A DNA stretch of 64,000 nt from CAVUWL01 sp963700105. Lineage in GTDB: Bacteria; Actinomycetota; Thermoleophilia; Solirubrobacterales; 70-9. The stretch spans positions 347,911-411,910 of the forward strand of contig CAVOWL010000006.1 in assembly GCA_963700105.1 (NCBI GenBank), written 5' to 3'. This document shows, piece by piece, positions 46,806-56,630 of this stretch (positions within the stretch are counted from its first letter, which is position 1; every line of letters begins with the position of its first letter). Under the pieces are notes generated by a model, which ran no database searches, was not told the DNA's origin, and saw nothing but the letters and a program-made list of their open reading frames with translations. The position numbers and the translations under genes were made by a program.

Positions 46806-46947
46806 CCAGCGTCTTGCCGGCGACCTTGCGTGGGCATCCAGTGACGGCGTCGGATCGCACTGGCACGCCAATCTCAGCGCTCAGGACTTCAGGGACCATC
46901 AACTGCCGGACCCGGTCGGGCCAGTGCCCAAGCCCGATGGATGGTGA
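46605..46947 (+). pseudogene. NYN-domain (PIN-like nuclease) gene fragment
   Basis: In a frame different from the toxin, HLHQKERGSAVNVATHLMHD, VDSVMVVSNHSYLKLSIAVAR, RVPVGIITPSSQRLAGDLAW and LSAQDFRDHQLPDPV match the C-terminal half of NYN-domain RNases (K-E-K-G-S-D-V-N-L-A; V-S-N-D-S-D-L). The N-terminal half with the first catalytic Asp is missing, and the usual D-S-D is H-S-Y, so it is a dead fragment. Confidence 0.6.
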
Positions 46948-46989
46948 TTCCTATGTCGGCCGAAGGCTCGCTATGCTGAGCTTTACTCG

Positions 46990-47020
46990 CCCAGCCCTTG
47001 CGGGGGCTGGGTTTCTTTTT
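46990..47020 (+). terminator. Rho-independent terminator
   Basis: CCCAGCCC (46990-46997), a 6-base loop, GGGCTGGG (47004-47011), then TTTCTTTTT. A perfect 8-bp GC-rich stem followed by a T-run: the strongest intrinsic terminator in the window. It closes the toxin/NYN transcript on the plus strand. Confidence 0.85.
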
Positions 47021-47108
47021 GCCGTGATCCCCTTCAGCTCCGGTGATCGGGCTCACCAGGGGTTCGAGAGCGAGCCGTAGAGGGAGGTGGGGGTAGCACA
47101 GGGGAGAA

Positions 47109-47181
47109 CGGAACGGGTGGGATTCGGATCCACGGAAACTCGGAGACACACAACGGTTTTCGAGCGCTCGGCCCATCTACC
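47109..47181 (-). other. degenerate tRNA-Ser-like fragment (possible att site)
   Basis: Read on the minus strand it has a D-arm-like GGGCCGAGCG, the anticodon loop and 3' stem CTCGAAAACCG, a long variable region, and a T-arm-like CGTGGATCCGAATCCCACC, then GTTCC. It resembles tRNA-Ser(CGA) with a deletion in the D/anticodon region and an altered T-loop, so it cannot be functional. A second, better preserved 3' fragment lies at 63.6 kb in the same orientation. Confidence 0.5.
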
Positions 47182-47414
47182 GATGATGCGCGGACCCAAG
47201 CCGCTCAACTACTGTCTCGCCTGCACGGACGATCGACTTCGAGATCGTACGCCAGAAGTCGGGACCGCATGAAGGATCAACCTCCCTTTGGACTGGCCCT
47301 CCAACGAGCAAAGTTCAGGGATTTGAGTTCCAGCGCCGGGCGGCGCGTTGCATTGATCATGCTTCGCGAGCCGTGCCCTGCTGATTGTTAGTAGCCCACG
47401 CCTGTCGAGGCCAA

Positions 47415-48554
47415 CTACATCTCCGCCAAGAGCTTTGCCTTCGCCGATGCGAACTCGCCGGCCGTGAGGGCGCCGCTGTCGTGGAGGTTTTTGAGCTGTG
47501 CGAGCTGTGCTACTGGGTCCGGCTTCGACACCTCTGTGTGTGCGCCTCGCTGCGCCGCTTCAACTTTGGCGAAAGCCCCTGATAGGTCTCGCTTCAAGTT
47601 AACCGGGGGCATTCGGTCGTAGAACAGATACAGGCCCCAGTCTTCCGTACGTAGATTTATGATCGTTTCTATACGGGAGCGTGCAGTTAGCGAGTTGACC
47701 AATGAAGCAGCCAGCATCCCCTCAGCTGCTCCAGCCGCCCCGAAGCCGCCACCGATGATTTGCGCTCCAGTGCGGATGATTCCTCGCCCTTCGATATCGA
47801 AAGCGGTGATGTCGCAATAGCGCATAGAGGAGTTTCCGCTCCCTTGAGAGACGACCGTGAACCGCACTTCATCGCGATCAAAGATCGCGTTTAGCCTCAT
47901 GCCGTTAGGCAATTGGTGCCCGAAGCCACCGACTACTACGCAACCAAGGAGCGCCCTGCGATCCGACCCTTCTGATTCAAGCGGCGTTCCAAGTTCTTGC
48001 ATCTCTTCGTGGAATCGACGGGCCGGAATTCGGATCACCTTTCCTGTGAAGCCACGCCCCATACACCACGAACAGAGTTCTCTGCGTCTGAGAGGCGCAA
48101 CCAGTTGAGGTCCACCACATAGCCGACATCGAAGCAGCAACCAGTCGCTCCGACAGCTTCCACAACGCCACTTATCATCGTCGGCTGGAACCAGCCAGTC
48201 CTGTTTGCACTTGGAACACAAAAATTCGATAAGTCCAGCTTCGGCCGCAGGCTCAGTTCCTTCACCATCGGAAGATAGCGCTGGCTGACCTTGATCCTGA
48301 TTCCGGTACAGGGCGGTCCACTGCCCCCCATTCCAGTAGCTAGGAGCGGAGACATCGCCAGGTGCTTGTACCAGCCTGCCTTGGGCGCGTCCGTCACTGG
48401 AGTCATAACAAAGGCGGACTCTAGCGTTGGAAGCCTTGGCAGCGCATTCGGCATCTCTGTCGAAGTAGAGCTGGGAGCCGCTACTTCGAGGGCGGGACGG
48501 AGCCGATTCGCTACAGCGGCGGGGAAGCTTGCGCTCCGCCAAAACCTGATCCAT
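47415..48554 (-). CDS. zinc-ribbon and SHOCT domain protein, unknown function
   Basis: A 379-residue protein. Residues ~112-175 carry zinc-ribbon pairs (LCSKCKQDW, WRCGSCRSDW, CRLCGG, LCSWCMGRG). A middle domain of ~130 residues (AIFDRDEVRFTVV ... IIGGGFGAAGAAEGMLAASLVN) resembles PH-like or glycine-rich membrane-proximal regions. The C-terminal 34 residues are a SHOCT domain (DPVAQLAQLKNLHDSGALTAGEF). SHOCT modules often promote oligomerisation. GC content is lower than in the core, suggesting transfer. Intact, unlike most neighbours. Confidence 0.6.
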   Translation of the reverse strand: MDQVLAERKLPRRCSESAPSRPRSSGSQLYFDRDAECAAKASNARVRLCYDSSDGRAQGRLVQAPGDVSAPSYWNGGQWTALYRNQDQGQPALSSDGEGTEPAAEAGLIEFLCSKCKQDWLVPADDDKWRCGSCRSDWLLLRCRLCGGPQLVAPLRRRELCSWCMGRGFTGKVIRIPARRFHEEMQELGTPLESEGSDRRALLGCVVVGGFGHQLPNGMRLNAIFDRDEVRFTVVSQGSGNSSMRYCDITAFDIEGRGIIRTGAQIIGGGFGAAGAAEGMLAASLVNSLTARSRIETIINLRTEDWGLYLFYDRMPPVNLKRDLSGAFAKVEAAQRGAHTEVSKPDPVAQLAQLKNLHDSGALTAGEFASAKAKLLAEM

Positions 48555-48927
48555 TTCCTTCTTTCTCCGGCGCGGGACCCCCGAACCTAATCTGGCCGGA
48601 AGACACCTCTTGGCCGGCGTCGCCAGCGAGGTCGACTTCGACTCGACGTTAGTCAGCGGGAGGAGCTGATCGAGGCGATCGTCGAATCTCCTGAGCTAGA
48701 GGCCTGGCGGGTGGAGCCGACAGACTCGCTTGCCGCTGATGCAGACATGATCAACCTTGTCGACGAAGGGAGAGTTAGCCAACAGGCTCCCCGCAGGAAG
48801 CACGGTAGGCACAACTGTGGCAAGGTCGCTCCAATCGCGCTGCGTAGGTGGGCGAGAATCGTCTCGATTTCGAACGCCCGGAGGCTCAAACTTGAGACGA
48901 AACTAGACAGCGGGCGGTTCAGTTTGA
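48555..48927. other. 373-bp stretch without supported gene
   Basis: Short open frames exist on both strands, but none shows conserved motifs or a plausible start context. It separates the zinc-ribbon/SHOCT gene from the end of the reverse transcriptase gene. Confidence 0.3.
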
Positions 48928-50497
48928 TCAGGCGCGGGCGTAAGCCGCCGCCCTCCCCACCCATCCTCCCTCGCCACCGACCCTCGCGGCCAGCCCATTC
49001 CTCCTGCTCTTCTCTAGGCCGCGCAAACAACATAGAAGCTGGGCACGCCGAAGAGGCTCAGCGGTGCTTTTGAACCTCTCCTCGATCTGATCGAAGTCGG
49101 CATGCGTGCCGAATCGGCCAAGAAGCTCCAGCGCCATCGCCTGTACATACGGGGGCTCTGTCGCCCGAAACGCGAGTTGACGGACGATGACAAGCGTCTC
49201 CTCGAGTAGTTGAGTCATGTTTCGGCGGAGCCAGTCGAGGAGAAGGTAGCGCTGGTAGGGGTAGATCGCCGCCGTATGGCTGACTAGCGCTTCGGCGATC
49301 AGTGGCTCGAGCCGTTCTCCCTGCTCTAAGCGTTCGAAGTAGCGTGCGATTGACGGTGTTCGCTCTGGGTTTGAAGTCAGCCGACGCCCGCACTCTTCGA
49401 CTGCGTAACCATCGCGCTGGTGGCCGAGATGGCCCAAGAGAAAGTTCAACATGCTCTTATTCGGGACCTTGCGCCATACGACAAAGGTGTCGAAGGCTCG
49501 ATGCAGGACAGCGGCCTCGAGCTTGCCGCCAAATAGGTCATCGATTGCGACCATAGGCAGAGACACGTCACCCGCCATCAGACCGGCCGCTATCGCCTCT
49601 TTGACATAGCCCTGTCGAACCTGCTCAATAGCTGGGATTACGCCGTCGAATTCCTCCGCGCCTCCTCCGCTGGACGGATCAAAGTCTTGTGGCTCTGAAG
49701 CGTCAGCCCACGTTTTCGGAGTACGCTTGTGATCATAACTAGTGCTCGCTGGGCCTCCTCCTGGCTTCGCGCATAGATCCGAAGGTCGTCGGTGTAGCGC
49801 ATGTGGTCTATTGCGGCCCCTCGCAGCCGTTTGTCGAACGGCTCCAGATAGAGCTTGGCTAGGACATCAGAGGCGATCACTCCTTGGGCAAACCGCGATC
49901 TGGACACTGCGCCCAAGTGGTTCAAACAGAGTGCGATGAGGCTGATAGCCGAATCGGGACAGCCGATACGGCTCAGCTCAGATCGAAGCAAACCGAGATT
50001 GATGTTCTCGAAAAACCCGGCGACGTCGGCACTCAGCACATGAGTGACCGATGACCTGTTGAGGCGCTGCAAGCTCCGATCGTGGAACTCCCGCCAACCC
50101 CTATAGGGGTTTCGTAACCAATCCCTCTCATGCAGACGGGACGGGTTCAGCCGGCAGGCGAAATCACAGGCGCCCTGTGACCAACCGTGGCACCGTCGAG
50201 GTGTTGCAAGCAAGAGCCCACCGCAGCGGTGTAGATAACCCGATCAGCAATTCCGAGCCTAACTCCCGGCCTGACGAGGCCACCACCCTTCGGTGCATCG
50301 CAGACTTCGATCGGTCCAGGAACGTAGTGATGCTGCTCGACCATTGACTTAACCTCTGAGAGCCAGCCATCGAGATCTTGCTCGACCAGCTCGATCTCGA
50401 AGGGGTTCACGGCCAGCGTTCGTTCGGTCTTCGGCTGGCCGAGGAGCTCGTCGCGAACGCGTTCGTAGGCAAGACGAAAGTCGAATTGCGTCTCCAC
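48928..50497 (-). pseudogene. reverse transcriptase, UG/Abi-like (probable defence type), frames broken
   Basis: Three minus-strand frames in order make one ~520-residue RT. 50497-50147: N-terminal fingers, PKGGGLVRPGVRLGIADRVIY. 50213-49638: motif A LSADVAGFFENI, motif B FAQGVIASDVLAKLYL, motif C MRYTDDLRIYA (YTDD catalytic pair) and KTLIRPAEEA. 49578-48928 and just upstream: helical repeats (VIPAIEQVRQGYVKEA, EPLIAEALVSHTAAIYPYQR, VQAMALELLGRFGTHADFD). The helical-repeat tail and the RYxDDxRI form fit the unknown-group/Abi RTs linked to antiphage defence, and do not fit group II introns. At least two indels (near 50180 and 49650). Confidence 0.72.
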
Positions 50498-50890
50498 ATT
50501 AGTGGCCGTCGCACGCCGAGGCTAGCGCTCGTGGACCGCTGGAGAAGCATCATAGTGCCAGGGTCCCCAGCTACGTTGGGAGCGTCCCATGGGCGCCTCT
50601 CGAAGCACTGCGAAGGCCAATTCGTCTCGACTAAGAGGCGATTGGTCCAAAAGTGAGACGAAATTACGGGTGGACCGATGAAGGGGGCCGGTCAGGGTGG
50701 CGGGTGGCATCGGAGCTGTATGCGTGCCTGTTTTTCGTCTCGAGGTTGTAGCAAGGACGCAATCGACGCCGAGGCTCATTCGGGCCAGTCCCTGGCGCTT
50801 AAGGTCCCAGGGAATTACCCCGCCTACCAGCGCAACACGATCCTGCGCTCGTCCGGGTCATCTCGTAGCTCTCGATCCCCTCCGACTCGA
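50498..50890. other. 393-bp stretch without supported gene
   Basis: It lies between the end of the GIY-YIG gene and the start of the RT gene. No frame shows recognisable motifs. It would contain the RT promoter and could hold a non-coding RNA, but I see no clear structure. Confidence 0.3.
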
Positions 50891-51965
50891 TCAGCCCAAC
50901 CGCTTCCTCGATGGCCTCGACGGGATGGAGAACCACTCCCGCGCATCCGCCACCAGCAGACCATCACGCTCGAACCACGCATCAATTCGTGCCGCCGCAA
51001 AGAACCGGTGCAGCAGGCCCTCAACCTTCCCAGCGATCGACCGGGGCATCTCGAGCGTCTCCACCAACTTCACCGGCGCATCGAGAAAGGTCGAACTCCC
51101 AACTGCCTCTGCGACTCGCCGCTCGGCGGACCCCGTCGTGAACCCGATCTTGTGAGGTCCTCGATTGCACGGATTCCTGATCCTCGGAGAGAGACCTCGC
51201 CACGTAGACGAACCCCGTTTCGCCGCTGAGCTGCTCCTCAACCTCCAGTCGGGTCTTGTCTTCTGGCTCAGTGACGGTCTTTCCGAAGCGGTACAAGCGA
51301 CTCGCGAACGACCGAAGCAAGAGATCGGCCTCTGTGGCGTTCTCGAACACGCATCGCAGCCGCGCATTCATGCGCCCGTGCTCGAGCTTCCTCTCACCTT
51401 CGTTGGCCACAAGCACGAGCACCCCATTCAGCACGTAGAAGGCGCCTTCTCGAACGGCCTGCTCGTCGCGGAACTTGACAAGCCGGCGGGTGCCGCTACG
51501 TAACTCCTCATGGCAGGCCTTAAACAGGGACTCGAATTCTCGAAGTCCTCGCACGGACGCCGCCGCGCCACCTCCTCCGGCTGCGCCGAGGGCTTCGGGA
51601 CGTGCCGCAGGGTGTGGATGTCCTCCCCGGTCGCCTCTAGTAGGCCGAGTGGGTCCTCGGCGACCGCCTCGTCCAACGACTCAGGGGGCTTAGGCGGCTC
51701 AAGGATGCCGAGGTCGTCGTATGGAGCCAACAGCCCTCGTTGCTCCTCGGAGGCCGACATCGACTCAAGCCGGTGCGAGAGCATCATCTCAGTAACGTCG
51801 TCAGCCCCCTTCTCCGGCGGGCGCCCGTGCTTTCTGACGAACTCCGCGATCTCCTCGAAACTCCCAACAAACCGCTGCTCTTTTGTTATCCGCTCCGAAC
51901 GCACCGGGAGGGTGAGCGCCCAACTCGTCTTCGGCGATCATCGTCCTGAGCGTTTCGGCGTCCAT
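50891..51965 (-). pseudogene. GIY-YIG nuclease family protein (third gene of the methyltransferase operon), frames broken
   Basis: ATG 51965 (MDAETLRTMIAEDELGA) lies 2 bp after the helicase stop. Following frames give RFVGSFEEIAEFVRKHGRPP, HTLRHVPKP, RRRPCEDFE, FESLFKACHEELRSGTRRLVKF, VLNGVLVLVANEG and RLRCVFENATEADLLLRS. The GIY-YIG domain follows: TGFVYVARSL, KIGFTTGSAERRVAEA (catalytic Arg) and KVEGLLHRFF (metal Glu). The layout matches large GIY-YIG nucleases found next to DNA methyltransferases. Three frame changes (about 51910, 51540, 51150) are needed. It would supply cleavage in a restriction-like system. Confidence 0.72.
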
Positions 51966-51967
51966 CG

Positions 51968-53879
51968 TCAAGGTTCTGCTCCCGGCGCTTCTGCTGTAGG
52001 AGGAGCAACGCCTCCGCCAACCGCTGCTCCGGGGATCACCGGAGTTGCGTCGGGGGACTTGCCCGTCTTGCGGGCGAAGGCATTAATTTTCGGCCAGAGC
52101 AGGAGAGCCTCCTCCTCGCTCATCTCGACGCGCGAGGCGTCGATCGCATCCTGGATCAGCCTGAGGACCTGCCTAGTGACTGATCTCGACAGCACCTCGA
52201 ACGCCTTCTGGAACGGATTCACCGTGTCGATCAGGTCGATGTGGAGATCCTCGATGTTGACGAACTTGTCCGCCATCAGGACGAAGCGTTTATCGCCCAC
52301 CTCTTTGACCTCGCCATTCTTTACGACCGAGTCGGTGACGACATGCTGGCGTACCTCCTCGATCTCCTCCTCGGAGATATCGGGGTAGCGGGTTCGAATG
52401 ATTTTGGGGATGAGGATCTTGTTCATTACTTCCGGGTCCACGTTGCCCGGCATCGCCTTCAGCATCGTTTGGTCCTGAAGGATCTGCGCCTTCAGGTCGT
52501 TCAGATCGGCCTCGACGATGTGTCTCACCCTGTCGGTCGACGGCTCCTTGAATCCATTGATCTTCAGCTCGCCGACCTCGGGGCGGTCGTCGGGTCCGTG
52601 CTAGGTGCGGAACTTGAAGTTGGGAGCCAACACCTGCTCCATCAATAGGGATGCGGTGATCGCCTTCAGCATGTTGTTGACTGCAACCTTGACCTCCTCG
52701 TCGCCGGCGTCGGGCTGGGCGATCAGATTGGTGAACTGCGAATGCGTCTTGTTCGGGCTGTCGCGGGTGCAGCGCCCGATGATCTGGATGATCTCGGTAA
52801 GTGATCCCCGGTACCCGACCGTCAGAGCATGCTCGCAATAGGGCCAATCGAAACCCTCCTTGGCCATGCCGAGAGCGATGATCAAGTCGATGTCTTCGAG
52901 CTCCTCCATCGTGCGCAAGTAATCGACGATCCTGGGGCGCTCTGCCGGGTCGTCATTGACCAGGTCTGCGACTTTGATCGCCCGGCCGTCATTGCGGCGC
53001 ACCTGGATCACGCCGGTCTCAGGGTCTTGCCCCACAACCTCTCCGATCGAGTCGAGGATCGTGTCGACCTCGCGCAGCTTGTCCTTGGTCGACTCACTAG
53101 ACCTGGACGCTCGGGATGTGGAGGATCGTCTTCTTGTCGGTGTCAAGGACTTCGTCGAGGGCACTCGTGTAGCGGCCCTGATAGAAGTGGTAGCCGATCC
53201 CGAGTGACTTCAGGTGGGTGTAACCGTTCAGCTGCTCGTAGTAGTTGTAAGTGACCTTGTCGAACTTTGCTTCGTCCTCTGCGTGAAGGACAGGGACCGC
53301 GTCTCCGCGGAAGTAGGACCCGGTCATCGCGACGATGTGAGCGTTGGTGTTGGCGATCACTGAGCGCAGCAGCTCTCCGAGGCGGTTGTTTTCGTCGGTG
53401 GAGATGTGGTGGAACTCATCGATTGCGAGCACTACGCCATCGAGCAGCTCCTCGTCGATTGCATCGTGGGCGAATCGAAGCGTCGCGTGCGTGCAAACCA
53501 GAGTCGTGTCGGGCCTCCAAGGAATCGCTGGACTGCTGCCACCTTGCCCTCCTCGCTGCCGGGGTGCAGAGGTTGTTGCGATCCTCAATAACCCAATCCG
53601 CGAAGAACCCCGACTCGGTCAGCGGGGTGCTGGCAAAGGAGCGACCGATCGAGCGCTCTGGACCGCGACGATCACCTTCTTCAGGCCCTGGTTGATAGAG
53701 CTTGTCGAGGGCGATGTACATCAAGGCACGCGACTTCCCTGAGGCAGGCGGGGCCTTGATCAGCAGAAACTGGCTGTCGCGCTTGACGAAGGCCTTGACC
53801 TGCATGTCACGCATACCCATCGCGTCGATTGCGGTGCTTCGCCCGTCTGGGCGTACTCGACGTGGACGAAGTCAGGCAT
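51968..53879 (-). pseudogene. DEAD/DEAH-type helicase (second gene of the methyltransferase operon), frames broken
   Basis: ATG 53879 (PDFVHVEYAQTGEA) overlaps the methyltransferase stop by 8 bases. Then Walker A LLIKAPPASGKSRALMYIAL, PERSIGRSFASTPL, THATLRFAHDAIDEE, motif II VVLAIDEFHHIS, MTGSYFRGD, DLIIALGMAKEGFDWP and IQIIGRCTRDS. The C-terminal part has NPEVMNK-like VDPEVMNKILIPKIIRTRYPD and SVTRQVLRLIQDAIDA. At least two frame changes (53.70-53.55 kb and 53.13 kb) plus an in-frame TAG at 52601-52603 interrupt it. It is a translocase-like partner, comparable to type I/III restriction motor subunits. Confidence 0.75.
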
Positions 53880-56554
53880 CACCGGCCTCCTTCGCCTCGA
53901 CCATCCCCTTATACATAGCGAAAAGCACCTTCAACCGTTCCTCGTCAGACTCGAATGGTCTGGCCCTGTACAGGCGATCTACCGTCTCGTCGAGCTTGTG
54001 GTGGGCCGCTAGCAAAGCGGAGGGCATGTCGTCAGGATCGTACAGTTCCCCCAAGGTGTACTCGCAGAGCAATTGCTCCCGCGCCCCTAGGACGCCGATC
54101 GCCCCCGCCTTGAGCGCACCTTTGGCACCCGGCGAGAGTTCCGGAACGGGGAATGTGTTATAGACGAGGCGCGCCGAGTACCGGTACCCTGTCCTAAGCC
54201 GTCCGGCAACTGCAGCCAGCCAGGTCATATGCATCCGGAACTCGAATGACGCCAAACAGCCAGAAATCGGCACCATAAACTGCGTTGCGAGATTTGAAAT
54301 AACCGTAGTCTCATCGACAATCCCAATGGGCACGTAGCGGCGGCGCTCAGAAGTCGCACCAGGCACAACAATCGCAGTACCTTTCTTGTGCGCGCGCTGG
54401 ACAAACCGATACGGCTGCGCAGCCGCTTCTCGCGTGCTTTTCGCGGTACTGTTCCTCCGGAATTGCCGCACACGATACAAACGCTCAGCGATTTCTGGAA
54501 TCGCCGCAGCTTTATCAGCATCCGATCCCCTATCCAAAGGCACGCGCGCCATCGGCACCGATCATCAACTCCTGCGCTCCACCGAATCGACGTATGAAGC
54601 GTCCGGCCTCAGGGCTCTTCGACCGGAGGTCATCGGCCTCTTGCATACTAAGAAGCAGATTGCCTCCGTCCCGCGGCATACTCCCGAACACCATTGGCGG
54701 AAGACGCGCTGATCACGTCCTGGCGTCGCTAACTATCACGTCGCTTCCATCCGGAACCAGGTAAGCATTTATCCTCTTCGCACCCCTCCTAGTTCCGCCC
54801 GAGTAGAACGCCTTGTTGTTCAACTTTGCCGGTTCGCGCGAGGCCGATGATGGTGCAGGTCACGCCCAGCACTTCCCCCTTGCCGCATTCGTCCACTCAA
54901 ATGGGTCGTATGCAAAGGTGATCTCAACTTCAGTTCGAAAATTCGCGGCCATAGCATGGCTACCTGGCTACCTTGCACGATCGACGTGGTCGCTACAAAG
55001 CCCACCAGCCGACCCGGCCGAACTGTGAACGTAGTCCGCTGCCTTATAGAGCCACGCGGCGACGTAATCAAGGTAGCGTGTTGATCGAGTGAATCGCCAA
55101 GGCAAGGCTCACATCATCCTTCTGCTGAGGCTTTGCTTGGTCCCACCTTGATATGGCGGGTTGCTCAGGAGGTAGACCTCGGTACCGCCCGGATCGGGCA
55201 CGCCTCGCCCCAGTCGATACGGGTCGCATTGCGCACTCGATGTTCCCGGTTCCCTCAACGGGATCAGGGGAATCTCATGCCCAAAGAGCTCCTCGGAACT
55301 CGACGTTCATCTGGTGTTGACGAGCCAAAGGGAGAGCGTCGCGACTTCGTGGGCGAAGTCGTCGATCTCGATGCCATAGAAGTTTCCAGCTGATCCGTGA
55401 GTCGTCGAACAGGAGTCGTCTTGCGGATCGAGGTCCGCGAAACGTTGAGGACGCGGTGCTCCAGCTTCCGCAGCTCCTTGTAGGCGATCACAAGGAAGTT
55501 GCCGGATCCGCAGGCGGGGTCGAAGACTGGATCGTACCAGAGCCGATCGAGAGGTCGGGTCGAGCTTGGCCGTGTTGTCCTGGCCGCGTCAAAGGCCGAC
55601 TCCAAGTCGTCGAGGAAAGAGGTCGAATCACCTTCATGATGTTCTCGACCGAGGTATAGTGCATCCCGAGGCCTCGCGTTGGCCCGGCTGCACAACGGCC
55701 TGAATCATCGACCCAAAGATGTCGGGGTTGATCTGCGACCAGTCGAAAGATCCGCACTCGAGAACGATCGACCGCGCTTTGGCCGAGAAGCTCGGAGCGC
55801 TCGAATGACGCTCGAAGAGCTTGCCGTTCACGTAGCCGAACGCTCGAAGGTGGGACGGGATAACTGATCCGCGCTTCGGGCTCCGTGTTCGAGCACGTCG
55901 AAGATCTGGTCAGGAGTTCGTGGAGATCTTCCCCGCCCGAGACTGAGAGATGCCGATCGCGTTGGAGAAGCTGTCCTTCTTGAAGACGCCCGTGTCCTCG
56001 GCGAAAAAGCAGAACAGAGAGCCGCGAGAAGAAGACGTTCAGCTCATGGATATCCTCCTCGGTCTCTACGCTTTTTCCTCGGGATCTCGTCGTAGAGGTT
56101 CGCCATCTTTTCGGCGGCTTTGACATCTGCCAGGTTTAGGTTCTCGATCTGGGTCTTCTCGATCCCCGCCCAAGGCAGGAAGAAGGCCGCGTGGTTCTGC
56201 AACTCCTCGATCTCGATGTCAAGTGCATCGCCAGTCTTTAAATCCGCGGCGACGGCTTTGCCCGCGTTGCGGGCGATCACGAAGCGGGGGCGCTCTCGGA
56301 CAATCAGCTCCTCCGTCTTCGCCGCGTCGACTGCTGCGTAGAGCTCTTCGTCGGGGCAGTCGAGGGAGCGGAAGTAGACCTTCCCCCCCGCCAGAGGTAC
56401 TCGTCCTCCTCTCGGACCTGTTGTAGGAGCCCGAGCGGAGGCGAGTTATTGAAGCCTTCGGGAGGTCGTAGGCGCGAAGCAACTCGAAGAGGAACTCAGA
56501 CCGTTCAGCGGAGCGTACGTCGGCAACCCGCTCTTCGACCTCCCTGAGATTCAT
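53872..56554 (-). pseudogene. MmeI-like class I DNA methyltransferase (first gene of operon), frames broken
   Basis: Starts at ATG 56554 (MNLREVEERVADVRSAERS). Pieces follow in order: ELQNHAAFFLPWAGIEKTQ and NLADVKAAEKMANLYDEI, IHELNVFFSRL, GLGMHYTSVENIMKVI, SAM motif DPACGSGNFLVIAYKELRKLE, catalytic NPPYQGGT (55150-55161), GFVATTSIVQGSQVAMLWP, PPMVFGSMPRDGGNLLLS, then the intact C-terminal part RRRYVPIGIVD, FRMHMTWLAAVAGRLRTGYRYS and YNTFPVPE (target-recognition end). This is the MmeI/type IIL methyltransferase architecture, making N6-adenine in DNA. About eight or more indels are required. No clear nuclease motif is seen in its N-terminus. Confidence 0.78.
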
Positions 56555-56630
56555 CTAGACCGACAAATAGGCATCAAGGCCGCGCACTCTATTTCGCTGC
56601 GCTGATGCCTCGTGACAGCTTTGCATTTCG

